9,488 bases of DNA from an uncultured Clostridia bacterium. GTDB taxonomy: Bacteria > Bacillota > Clostridia > UBA1381. This document shows, one piece after another, positions 1 to 7,014 of this stretch. The translations under genes and the position numbers were made by a program. Within the stretch, counting starts at the first letter, position 1, and every line of letters begins with the position of its first letter. A model generated the notes under the pieces. It did no database searches, was not told where the DNA came from, and saw nothing but the letters and a program-made list of their open reading frames with translations. The stretch is taken from contig CAJUEZ010000062.1 in the NCBI GenBank assembly GCA_910585485.1, positions 1 through 9,488 on the forward strand. The letters run 5' to 3'.

Positions 1-2
1 TA

Positions 3-71
3 TCCGGCGAAAAGGTGATAGCAATAAATGAAATGATGAGTGATATTTGGCGAAAGATACGGAGTTTATAA
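3..71 (+). CDS. C-terminal end of an unidentified protein (partial at window edge)
   Basis: A plus-strand frame is open from the window edge to a TAA at 69-71 and encodes 22 residues ending in MMSDIWRKIRSL. A strong stem-loop begins four bases after the stop, which is the usual placement of a terminator behind a real gene, and no competing minus-strand gene covers the stretch. The fragment is amphipathic and basic at its end but too short to name. The gene would be convergent with the phosphate operon. It could be a chance open frame, since 69 bases without a stop is weak evidence alone. Confidence 0.4.
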   Translation, partial: SGEKVIAINEMMSDIWRKIRSL

Positions 72-74
72 AGC

Positions 75-113
75 AAAACTCCCGACTACAGTGATAACTG
101 TATCGGGAGTTTT
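75..113. terminator. Bidirectional intrinsic terminator between convergent genes
   Basis: AAAACTCCCG (75-84) pairs perfectly with CGGGAGTTTT (104-113). After a small asymmetric internal loop, TACAGT (87-92) pairs with ACTGTA (97-102) around a GATA tetraloop. The A-rich left arm and T-rich right arm give a U-run on either strand. It can therefore end both the partial plus-strand gene and the minus-strand phosphate operon, whose last gene stops at 183. Confidence 0.8.
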
Positions 114-182
114 ATATGCGCATATAACATCTCAAAAGATTTGAGAATTGTCTATCTATCCACAAAATATATCAATTAAATT

Positions 183-1517
183 TCACATCTTATCAAAACT
201 AACCGTAATGCTTGTGCCTTTGCCCTCTGTGCTTTCAAGGGATACATCCGCGTTATGATACATAGCTCCGTGTTTTACGATTGCAAGCCCCAAGCCTGTG
301 CCGCCGACCTTTTTAGAATGGCTTTTATCCACCCTGTAAAAGCGTTCAAAAACTCTTGACTGATGTTCTTTCGGAATACCTATTCCCGTATCTCTTACTG
401 TAAGATAAACTCTGTACTCTGTCGAGTTTAAGACAATATCAACTCTGCCATTTTCCTTATTATACTTTATAGCATTATCGCAAAGATTGTAAATCATTTC
501 GTCAAGTATTTTCCTTACGCCGATTATTTCCGCATTTGCGCCGATTAAGTTAAGCGTCACATTATTTTTTTTCGCTTCGCTCGTTAAGCGGTCAATAATC
601 TCCTTTGACAGCTCGTATAAGTCAACGCTTTCACTTTCAAGCGATATACTTTTTTCGTCAAGCTCGGAAATCTTTATAATATCGTTTACCAAAGAAATAA
701 GCCGTTGGCTTTCGTCATAAATTGATTTTGAAAAATCAGTTACAGTTTCATTTGGAATATCACCGTTTTTCATAAGCTCCGCAAAACCGGATATAGAGGT
801 AAGCGGCGTTTTAAGCTCGTGTGAAACATTTGCAGTAAACTCCCGACGCATATTATCCTTCTTTTTAAGCTCTGACATCTGCTGATTTATTGTAGCTTTC
901 TGTTTTGATATTTTCCTCAAAAGCGGCGTTAATTCCTCATAGGCTTCGTTCTTTTCGGGATTTTCCAAATCAAGCTCGTTTATAGGCTTGATAATTGCCT
1001 TTGATACTTTTGAAGATAAAACAGCGGTTAAAATCAACGCTAAAACTAAAATAACAAGAATAGGCTGCAACATCCCCAATAGAATTGTAACAACCGTATA
1101 TTGATTGGTGGAAACTCTTAAAATGCTGCTGTCAGAAAGTTTTACGGCATAATACAAAGTCTTTTCCGTTAATGTCTTTGAATAGCGTATGCTCATACCC
1201 TTGCCGCTTTCCATAGCCTGTTTTATTTCCTCGCGCTCGGCGTGATTGTCAAGAGCGTCCGCATTCGTTTGATTATCAAACAGAACATTGCCGTCTGCGT
1301 CTATCAGTGTTATTCTTCTGTCTGTCCCGTCAAACTCACTTAAAAAGTCTGCTCCCTCGTTTTCAACTGCACGAGCAAGATACTCCGCTTCTGTTGCGGC
1401 TTCAAGCTGAATTTGATTTTCAAATAGGTCAAACAAAATACCCATAATCAGAACAATAGCGGCAACCAAAACAAGAAAGGTTGTGAAAAAAGACGAACGA
1501 AATATTTTTTTATTCAT
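183..1517 (-). CDS. phoR: Phosphate-regulon sensor histidine kinase, PhoR type
   Basis: Membrane sensor kinase of 444 residues, the probable partner of the adjacent response regulator. Membrane helices lie near residues 10-29 and 142-168 and flank an extracytoplasmic sensor of about 110 residues. A linker (about 169-225) with only weak HAMP resemblance follows. The dimerisation and phosphoacceptor box FTANVSHELKTPL has the phospho-histidine near H233. The ATPase domain shows an N box (YNLCDNAIKYN, about 343-353), a G1 box (DTGIGIP, about 376-382), an F box (FERFYRVDKSH) and a G2 box (GGTGLGLAIVKH, about 405-416), so it looks catalytically complete. The ATG at 1517 is preferred: it overlaps the regulator's TAA in ATGAATAA, suggesting translational coupling, with GGCGGTG upstream. 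An in-frame TTG at 1532 would add five residues. The PhoR assignment rests on its place in the pst-pho cluster; kinases of this shape are otherwise hard to tell apart. Confidence 0.9.
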   Translation of the reverse strand: MNKKIFRSSFFTTFLVLVAAIVLIMGILFDLFENQIQLEAATEAEYLARAVENEGADFLSEFDGTDRRITLIDADGNVLFDNQTNADALDNHAEREEIKQAMESGKGMSIRYSKTLTEKTLYYAVKLSDSSILRVSTNQYTVVTILLGMLQPILVILVLALILTAVLSSKVSKAIIKPINELDLENPEKNEAYEELTPLLRKISKQKATINQQMSELKKKDNMRREFTANVSHELKTPLTSISGFAELMKNGDIPNETVTDFSKSIYDESQRLISLVNDIIKISELDEKSISLESESVDLYELSKEIIDRLTSEAKKNNVTLNLIGANAEIIGVRKILDEMIYNLCDNAIKYNKENGRVDIVLNSTEYRVYLTVRDTGIGIPKEHQSRVFERFYRVDKSHSKKVGGTGLGLAIVKHGAMYHNADVSLESTEGKGTSITVSFDKM

Positions 1518-2187
1518 TTTTAACACCGCCAATCTTATAACCGATATTTTTTACCGTTTCTATTATATCACCGGTGTTACCGAGCTTTACCCTTAATTTC
1601 CGTATATGAACATCAAGCGTTCTCGACTCGGTGTAAAACTCTCCCCATACCTTTGTCAAAAGCGTTTCTCGCTCTACCACATTCCCCTCCGCTTCAAGTA
1701 AAACCATAAGCAGAGAATATTCCTTATAGGACAGCGTAACACTTTCTCCAGAAACCTCTATAATATGCTTTGCAGGATTTACATATAATTTCCCGACTTT
1801 ATATACCTTATCAGTCTGTGTTTTTTCATATCTGCGGAGTACCGCGCGAATGCGCGATATAAGCTCGGTCATTCCGAAAGGCTTTGCAATATAATCGTCC
1901 GCGCCCATATCAAGTCCTGTTACCTTATCAAATTCACTGCCTTTTGCAGTAAGCATAATAACGGGAATATCCGTTGTTTCTGATTTTTCACGCAATCGTT
2001 TCAAAACTGATAATCCGTCCTCATCAGGGAGCATAATATCAAGTATAATCAATTTTGGAATGTTATCATTTATTTCGTCCCAAAATTCAATCGGTGATGA
2101 AAATTCCTTTATGTTAAATCCCTCTTTGCACAGGGCATAGCTTACAAGCTTTCTGATATTGTCATCATCCTCAACCAAATAAATCAC
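1510..2187 (-). CDS. phoP: PhoB/PhoP-type phosphate response regulator (OmpR family)
   Basis: Two-domain DNA-binding regulator of 225 residues. The receiver domain (1-120) has an acidic pocket (E6, D7, D8), the phosphoacceptor D50 in LIILDIMLPDEDG, the switch threonine T80 and the conserved lysine K102 in AKPF. The OmpR/PhoB winged helix (about 127-222) includes SRTLDVHIRKLRVKLG, the usual recognition-helix region, and ETVKNIGYKI. The start is GTG at 2187, because AAGGAGGTG (2194-2202) sits six bases upstream; a TTG-initiated reading from 2223 would run through that ribosome site and a hairpin. The gene overlaps the kinase by 8 nt. Given its neighbours it most likely binds the TTAACA-like repeats before pstS. 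The symbol could equally be phoB; Firmicute usage is phoP. Confidence 0.92.
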   Translation of the reverse strand: MIYLVEDDDNIRKLVSYALCKEGFNIKEFSSPIEFWDEINDNIPKLIILDIMLPDEDGLSVLKRLREKSETTDIPVIMLTAKGSEFDKVTGLDMGADDYIAKPFGMTELISRIRAVLRRYEKTQTDKVYKVGKLYVNPAKHIIEVSGESVTLSYKEYSLLMVLLEAEGNVVERETLLTKVWGEFYTESRTLDVHIRKLRVKLGNTGDIIETVKNIGYKIGGVKNE

Positions 2188-2193
2188 ACAAAA

Positions 2194-2202
2194 CACCTCC
2201 TT
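2194..2202 (-). promoter_or_regulatory. Ribosome binding site that fixes the regulator start
   Basis: AAGGAGGTG on the minus strand is nearly a perfect anti-16S match and lies six bases before the GTG at 2187. It decides against the longer TTG reading from 2223. Confidence 0.85.
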
Positions 2203-2211
2203 GTCATAAAT

Positions 2212-2232
2212 GGGCGGCTGCAAAGGCCGCCC
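2212..2232 (-). repeat. GC-rich hairpin in the leader of the response-regulator gene
   Basis: GGGCGGC (2212-2218) and GCCGCCC (2226-2232) form a perfect 7-bp stem with a 7-base loop in otherwise AT-rich DNA. It ends about ten bases before the ribosome binding site. There is no T-run on either side, so it is not an intrinsic terminator. It resembles the short REP-like palindromes scattered through many genomes. It could also affect translation or RNA processing of the phoP-phoR message. No second copy was seen in this window. Confidence 0.6.
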
Positions 2233-2243
2233 TTACATACATC

Positions 2244-2272
2244 ATTATATAACAATTTTAGACGCATTACAA
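2244..2272 (-). promoter_or_regulatory. Candidate internal promoter for phoP-phoR
   Basis: Reading the minus strand, TTGTAA (2267-2272) is followed after exactly 17 bases by a perfect TATAAT (2244-2249). Transcription would start near 2237 and give a leader of about 50 bases containing the GC-rich hairpin. No TTAACA-type Pho half-site is visible beside it, so it may supply basal, phosphate-independent expression. The -35 matches consensus at only four of six positions. Confidence 0.5.
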
Positions 2273-2278
2273 TATTGA

Positions 2279-3817
2279 TTACATATTTTTCTTAAACAAC
2301 CAAAGCTGCGCAGACTCGGTGTTCTTATCTATTGTTATAGTCGGGTCAGCTCTTTTTCCATTAAGCTCATATGCTTTGATGTTACTGTCATATATGTAAT
2401 TTGTTATTGCAGTATCATTGTCCTTATCTATAACCTTTGTGGTAATTCCAAAATCATTATCATTTATTACGGCAATAGTATTTTCATCTGTCATACATAA
2501 GCCTTCGGCTTTTTCCGCTGTCCAGCCCATAGCTCTTAAATCTATCATTTTTTCTTTTTGGGCGAAGCTTATGTTAAGCTCCTCTGCGGATTTTGCATAT
2601 TCTAGATGTTGTCCGTTATATTTTACGTCGGTTATATCTGTTGCGTTTGTCAAATCAACCTTATAGATTATATTACGCATTGTTTTGTCAGCAAGCTTTC
2701 CTTGCTCTATTACAAGAACGGTATTATCATCTATCGCATAAATATCGCCTATTTTACAATCTTTAGGCGAGTTATACGCGGAAACATCTACCGGATATGC
2801 GTATGTTTTTGTTTTACCTGTTTTGGGGTCAAGTTCAACTATACGGGTAAAGCAAGCTGTTTTTGATGTTTCTCCGTTTACATCTAATACGCTTTGCATT
2901 GAGGCAAGTATTTTTCCTGACGGTGTAATAGTAATACCCTCAAAACCTCTGTTTGGTATTCTATACTTGAGAACTTCATCAAGTCCGCTTGCAGGCGCGT
3001 ATTTGGCAAGCTGTGTGCCATCGGGCGCAAATTTAGCGATAAAAGGACCATATTCATCGCATACCCAAAAATTACCATCTTTATCAACTGCGATACCCTC
3101 TGTATCAAGTCCGTTATCATCATATCCGATATTATTAAGGTTCATATCGAGAGCTGCTTCATTGGTTGCTCCTACAAGTCCCGGTTTAAGCGGAAGTCCT
3201 GTGATATTTTTTCCTTTCATATCTTTTAGCTCTATTGCAGATGTTACAACAGCTTCATTACCTTTTAACGTAATTACCGCTATGCCCAGAGTGAAATCGG
3301 GACAGGGAAAAATCTTTGCGTCAGATATATTTCCGCCGATTTTATATTGAGGAGCGTCAGCGTTTGGTCCTCTGTCACTTATGGCATAAAACTCCATTTC
3401 TCCGTTAGCGTTATAACCCTTAAATGTAACAGCAGAGCCGTAGCCCGGTGTAAGACCGTTTTCAAAATAACCTGTCTTTGAGTATGAGAACGGTACTTTA
3501 TATTTCTGAGGTACTGCAACGCTGTACTGTTTAGCTGTCCATTCCGATATATCATTTTCCGTATATCCTTTTGAAGTGTCTATATATATTGAATTGGTCA
3601 TTTTGTCCCATTCCACTCCAAAATCCAATAATCTCCCCAAATCTCTTAGCTTAAAGTAATTATTGTCCTTGACATTATATCCGTTTATATCAGCCTGTTT
3701 ACCGTTTATAAAAATTTTAGACTGCGTTTTTGCCGCTTCCTCTGCCAAAGCAGAGATATTGGCACATGAAACTGATATTACTGCTACTAACAGTAGTGAA
3801 AATAGTTTTTTCTGCAT
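2279..3817 (-). CDS. Secreted stalk-domain protein with phytase-like esterase domain
   Basis: Predicted exported protein of 512 residues. A signal peptide (1-25) probably ends at SALA before EEAAK; the cysteine in SVSCAN is not in a good lipobox. Residues about 34-84 (IFINGK, YFKLRDLGRLLDFGVEWD, NSIYIDTSKGY) match the short copper-amine-oxidase-N-like 'stalk' repeat common on Clostridial surface proteins. Residues about 108-460 fit the 'esterase-like activity of phytase' family, with SDRGPNA (147-153), the block GLDTEGIAVDKDG followed by WVCDEYGP (237-258), NRGFEGIT (289-296) and AEGLCMTDENTIAVINDNDFG (437-457). These are propeller-like repeats rich in acidic residues that could bind metal. 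ATG 3817 is chosen because AAGGAGAG precedes it by five bases; a TTG at 3838 is upstream of that site. The gene lies 26 bases after phoU and before the two-component pair, so it is probably co-transcribed. Release of phosphate from external phosphoesters is inferred from family and context, not demonstrated. Confidence 0.8.
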   Translation of the reverse strand: MQKKLFSLLLVAVISVSCANISALAEEAAKTQSKIFINGKQADINGYNVKDNNYFKLRDLGRLLDFGVEWDKMTNSIYIDTSKGYTENDISEWTAKQYSVAVPQKYKVPFSYSKTGYFENGLTPGYGSAVTFKGYNANGEMEFYAISDRGPNADAPQYKIGGNISDAKIFPCPDFTLGIAVITLKGNEAVVTSAIELKDMKGKNITGLPLKPGLVGATNEAALDMNLNNIGYDDNGLDTEGIAVDKDGNFWVCDEYGPFIAKFAPDGTQLAKYAPASGLDEVLKYRIPNRGFEGITITPSGKILASMQSVLDVNGETSKTACFTRIVELDPKTGKTKTYAYPVDVSAYNSPKDCKIGDIYAIDDNTVLVIEQGKLADKTMRNIIYKVDLTNATDITDVKYNGQHLEYAKSAEELNISFAQKEKMIDLRAMGWTAEKAEGLCMTDENTIAVINDNDFGITTKVIDKDNDTAITNYIYDSNIKAYELNGKRADPTITIDKNTESAQLWLFKKNM

Positions 3818-3822
3818 AATAT

Positions 3823-3830
3823 CTCTCCTT
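3823..3830 (-). promoter_or_regulatory. Ribosome binding site of the phytase-like gene
   Basis: AAGGAGAG on the minus strand lies five bases before the ATG at 3817. This makes that ATG the start and leaves a normal signal peptide (MQKKLFSLLL...) at the N-terminus. Confidence 0.8.
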
Positions 3831-3843
3831 AATAACAATTATT

Positions 3844-4491
3844 TTAACTAAAATTTGCGTGCTTTCCCGTAATAGAGTATATAACCCATTCCGCAATGTT
3901 TTCCGCGTGGTCGCCTATGCGTTCAAAATACTTCGCTATCATCAGTAAATCAATCAACGCTTCGGCATCGTCCTCCGACTGCTGTACTGCCTGTATCAAT
4001 TCATTTTTGACCTTATTAAACAATGCGTCCACCTCGTCATCATTCTTTATTACAGCTTCGGCAAGGGAAATATCCTTTTTAACAAAAGACTCTACGCTGT
4101 CAGTAACCATTCTTATAGTCGCTCTTGCCATATCGGATATGTGCGTGTTGCTTTCAAGATTGCTTTTTTGAATATGCTTTACAATCTCCGCAATATCAGA
4201 CGCTTGGTCGCCGATACGTTCCATATCCGAAATCATTTTAAGCGCGGAGGATATGACGCGCAAATCTGTCGCCACAGGCTGCTGCTGCATCAATAGCTTC
4301 ATACAAAGCCTTTCTATATCGCGTTCCTTTTGGTCTATCTGCTTGTCGGCTTCAAGCGTATTATCGCGCATAGCAATATCCTTGTCTATAAGATATTTCA
4401 CACATCCGCTTATTGCTTCCTCGCATAATGCGCCCATCTCGGTAAGCTCATTGTTTAACCGTGCTAACTGCTCATCAAATCTATTTCTCAT
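3844..4491 (-). CDS. phoU: Phosphate transport and signalling regulator PhoU
   Basis: All-helical cytoplasmic protein of 215 residues, the usual PhoU length. It contains the family's two tandem three-helix repeats, each with the metal-site motif: ERIGDQASDIAE at 91-102 and ERIGDHAENIAEW at 190-202. PhoU proteins link Pst transporter activity to the PhoR kinase, holding the Pho regulon off when phosphate is plentiful and limiting uptake. It follows pstB by 18 bases, with AAAGGA about ten bases before its ATG. Its place directly after pstB is the standard arrangement. Nothing appears truncated or missing. Confidence 0.96.
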   Translation of the reverse strand: MRNRFDEQLARLNNELTEMGALCEEAISGCVKYLIDKDIAMRDNTLEADKQIDQKERDIERLCMKLLMQQQPVATDLRVISSALKMISDMERIGDQASDIAEIVKHIQKSNLESNTHISDMARATIRMVTDSVESFVKKDISLAEAVIKNDDEVDALFNKVKNELIQAVQQSEDDAEALIDLLMIAKYFERIGDHAENIAEWVIYSITGKHANFS

Positions 4492-4509
4492 ACTTAAACA
4501 ATCCTTTCT

Positions 4510-5262
4510 TTAGCCGAAGCGTCCTGTTATATAATCCTCTGTCCGCTTATCACGCGGAGTGGAGAACATTTTATCCGTTTGGTCAAACTCAATAATCTCA
4601 CCAAGCAGGAAAAATGCTGTTTTATCTGCAATTCTTGCCGCTTGCTGCATATTGTGCGTTACCATAACAATCGTGTAATTTTCGCATAGTTCTATCGCCA
4701 AGTCCTCGATTTTTGAGGTAGATATAGGGTCAAGCGCGGAGGTCGGTTCGTCCATTAAAAGTATTTCGGGTTCAACTGCCAATGCTCTTGCAATACACAA
4801 TCGCTGTTGCTGTCCGCCGCTCATTCCGAGAGCGCTCTTTTTAAGTCTGTCCTTGCACTCGTCCCATATCGCCGCCTGTCTTAACGATTTTTCAACAATC
4901 TCATCAAGCTGTACCCTTGATTTAATACCGTGTATTCTCGGACCGTATGCAATGTTGTCATAAATGCTCATTGGGAACGGATTAGGCTTCTGAAACACCA
5001 TACCAACACGCTTCCGTAAAATGTTTACATTCATATCCTTGTAGATGTCAATACCGTCAAGCGTAATATCACCCTCAATTCGGCAGCCCTCAACCAAATC
5101 ATTCATTCGGTTGAGCGTTTTCAGAAATGTTGACTTTCCGCAGCCTGACGGACCGATAAGCGCGGTAATCTGCTTTTCGGGAATATCTATATTTATATTT
5201 TTTAACGCTTGATTTGCGCCGTACCACAAATTCAAGTTCTTTGCTTTCATAATATCAGCCAT
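4510..5262 (-). CDS. pstB: Phosphate ABC transporter ATP-binding protein PstB
   Basis: ATPase subunit of 250 residues that powers high-affinity phosphate import through PstC and PstA. Visible motifs are the Walker A GPSGCGKST (37-45), the Q-loop glutamine in FQKPNPFPMSIYDNIAYGPR (Q91, a stretch typical of PstB), the signature MSGGQQQR (147-154), Walker B ILLMDEP (167-173), the D-loop SALDP and the switch histidine H203 in VTHNM. The C-terminus TEDYITGRFG is also characteristic of PstB. The ATG at 5262 lies one base after the pstA stop, with AAAGGAAAA upstream, so translation is probably coupled. It is full length and appears functional. Confidence 0.97.
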   Translation of the reverse strand: MADIMKAKNLNLWYGANQALKNINIDIPEKQITALIGPSGCGKSTFLKTLNRMNDLVEGCRIEGDITLDGIDIYKDMNVNILRKRVGMVFQKPNPFPMSIYDNIAYGPRIHGIKSRVQLDEIVEKSLRQAAIWDECKDRLKKSALGMSGGQQQRLCIARALAVEPEILLMDEPTSALDPISTSKIEDLAIELCENYTIVMVTHNMQQAARIADKTAFFLLGEIIEFDQTDKMFSTPRDKRTEDYITGRFG

Positions 5263-5263
5263 C

Positions 5264-6130
5264 TTACTTTTCCTTTCTTTTTTTCAGTGCCGCTGCCGTA
5301 AACTTAGCCGACAGATTTATAATAAATGTCAGTATAAGAAGTATCGCGGCAATCGAAAAGGCTATGTCAAACTCGCCGCGTTCCTTTGCGTACATATACA
5401 GCGCAACCGTAAGCGTTGAGCCTGCCTTTTGCGGCATTACGCTTTCATATATGCCTAAAACCTCATTTGCCATTCCTGCCGTAAACAATAACGCCGCGCT
5501 TTCTCCGACAATTCTCCCGACAGACAGAATACAGCCCGTAACAATGCCGTCAATCGCTGACGGCAGTACCGCCGTGCGTATCATATACCATTTCCCTGCG
5601 CCGAGAGCCAAAGAGCCTTCACGGTAGCCGTTGGGAACTGTTTTCAGGCTCTCCTGCGTTGTCCTGATTATTGTCGGCAGCGTCATAATAACAAGCGTCA
5701 GCGCGCCTGCGATAAGGCTTGTTCCGAGCGAGAAGAACTGAACAAAGATTAACATTCCGACAAGTCCGTATATAATGGACGGTATGCCCGACAATGTTTC
5801 CGTTGCAAGCTCAATAGCCTTTACGATTTTTTTGTTTTTTGCATACTCGTTTAGGTACACCGCCGCGCCCACGCCTATCGGAAGTACGATTACAAGCGTT
5901 ATCAATATGATGTAAAGCGTATTTAAGATATTAGGCAAAATTCCGATTGTATCGTTTATAAGGCTCGGTTTTGATGAAAGCAGCTTCCACGATATATTGG
6001 AGATACCCCGAAAAAGTATATAACCGATAACGCCCAAAAGCATAAGGCATATAAGCCCAGCCGAGAGGTACATAAGCGCGTTTAATACTGCGCTTTTAAT
6101 TTTTCGCTTTGCGGATATGCCGTTATTCAT
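5264..6130 (-). CDS. pstA: Phosphate ABC transporter permease PstA
   Basis: Integral membrane permease of 288 residues with about six predicted helices, the first near 20-40 and the last near 258-275. The cytoplasmic EAA loop that docks PstB is seen around 169-194 (YREGSLALGAGKWYMIRTAVLP), and ETLSGIPSIIYGLVGM (111-126) is a typical Pst permease stretch. The ATG at 6130 is chosen: AAAGAGGTG (6137-6145) ends six bases before it, while the in-frame GTG at 6139 falls inside that ribosome site. It overlaps the pstC stop by 8 nt in ATGAATAA and is followed one base later by pstB. It pairs with PstC to form the phosphate channel. Confidence 0.95.
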   Translation of the reverse strand: MNNGISAKRKIKSAVLNALMYLSAGLICLMLLGVIGYILFRGISNISWKLLSSKPSLINDTIGILPNILNTLYIILITLVIVLPIGVGAAVYLNEYAKNKKIVKAIELATETLSGIPSIIYGLVGMLIFVQFFSLGTSLIAGALTLVIMTLPTIIRTTQESLKTVPNGYREGSLALGAGKWYMIRTAVLPSAIDGIVTGCILSVGRIVGESAALLFTAGMANEVLGIYESVMPQKAGSTLTVALYMYAKERGEFDIAFSIAAILLILTFIINLSAKFTAAALKKRKEK

Positions 6131-7004
6131 CTTTCGCACCTCTTTTCACAATGAAGTTAAGTACAAGGTTAATTGCCATAATAAATACAAACAGTATAAG
6201 TGCGATTGAGAATAATGCCTGTCTTTGAAGTCCTGATGAATATGACATCTCGCTTGCAACCGCCGTTGTAAGAAAACGGACGCTTGTAAATAAGTTCGGC
6301 ATATTCGCCACATTTCCCGCAACCATCATAACCGCCATAGCTTCGCCTATCGCGCGTCCTATACCAAGCACAACCGAAGTCAGTATTCCGCTTTTTGCGG
6401 CAGGGACGATTACCTTAAATACCGTTTCCGTTTTTGTCGCGCCGAGAGCGAGGGAAGCCTCCTCGTATTCCTTGGGTACAGCGCGTATCGCCGTTTCCGA
6501 TACAGAAATTACAGACGGCAGTATCATTACCGCAAGCACGATAATTGCCGAGAATAAATTTGCGCCGTCCGGCAGATGAAACACCTCGCGGACAATCGGC
6601 ACAATTATAATCATTCCGAGTAAGCCGTAGACTACAGACGGTATGCCCGAAAGCAAGTCCACAGCAGAGCGTACCAAACCCGATATTTTATCGACCGACA
6701 TTTTTGCAAGAAATATCGCGCACATAAGACCAATCGGTACGCCTATTATAATTGCTCCGGCTGTTCCGTAAACGGAGGACAAAATGAACGGCAAAATGCC
6801 GTAAGAGGGGGGATTGGCAGTTGACGCCCATTTTGTCCCGAAAAGGAAATCAGCTATTCCGATTTCTTTTATAGAAGGAATACCGCTGACAATGAGAAAG
6901 CCTGTTATAATCAATACGAACGCAACAGCTAAAAATCCGCAAAAGGTAAATACGGCGTTCATTGACTTTTCAAAAAAGTCCGCTGTTTTCTTTAATTTAG
7001 TCAT
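6123..7004 (-). CDS. pstC: Phosphate ABC transporter permease PstC
   Basis: Integral membrane permease of 293 residues with about six helices, the first near 17-40 and the last near 264-285. The EAA docking loop is at about 180-205 (YEEASLALGATKTETVFKVIVPAA). DLLSGIPSVVYGLLGM (116-131) parallels the same stretch in PstA. The extracytoplasmic segment after helix 1, containing FLFGTKWASTANPPSYGILPF, is typical of PstC and separates it from PstA. The start ATG has TAGGAGCG upstream, and that ribosome site overlaps the pstS stop region, leaving only 10 bases between the genes. Together with PstA it forms the transmembrane path for phosphate delivered by PstS. Confidence 0.95.
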   Translation of the reverse strand: MTKLKKTADFFEKSMNAVFTFCGFLAVAFVLIITGFLIVSGIPSIKEIGIADFLFGTKWASTANPPSYGILPFILSSVYGTAGAIIIGVPIGLMCAIFLAKMSVDKISGLVRSAVDLLSGIPSVVYGLLGMIIIVPIVREVFHLPDGANLFSAIIVLAVMILPSVISVSETAIRAVPKEYEEASLALGATKTETVFKVIVPAAKSGILTSVVLGIGRAIGEAMAVMMVAGNVANMPNLFTSVRFLTTAVASEMSYSSGLQRQALFSIALILFVFIMAINLVLNFIVKRGAKDE

Positions 7005-7014
7005 TTTTGCGCTC

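Noticed and set aside
2212..2232. GC-rich hairpin read as a terminator after the phytase-like gene
   Set aside because: There is no T-run after the stem on the minus strand, and it lies downstream of the candidate promoter, inside the phoP leader.
2884..3123. Minus-strand 79-residue frame inside the phytase-like gene
   Set aside because: It is an out-of-frame shadow of the same strand with no domain or ribosome binding site.
2418..3350. Three overlapping plus-strand reading frames (2418-2666, 2606-2866, 2823-3350)
   Set aside because: They lie antisense to the phytase-like gene, whose protein shows clear family motifs throughout. Their translations are low-complexity Ser/Ile/Phe-rich and lack ribosome sites.
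3784..3803. Possible lipoprotein cysteine in SVSCAN of the phytase-like protein's signal region
   Set aside because: The residues before the cysteine do not fit a lipobox, and an AxA-type cleavage at SALA a few residues later fits better.
6131..6139. GTG at 6139 as the pstA start
   Set aside because: It lies within the ribosome binding site AAAGAGGTG, which serves the ATG at 6130.
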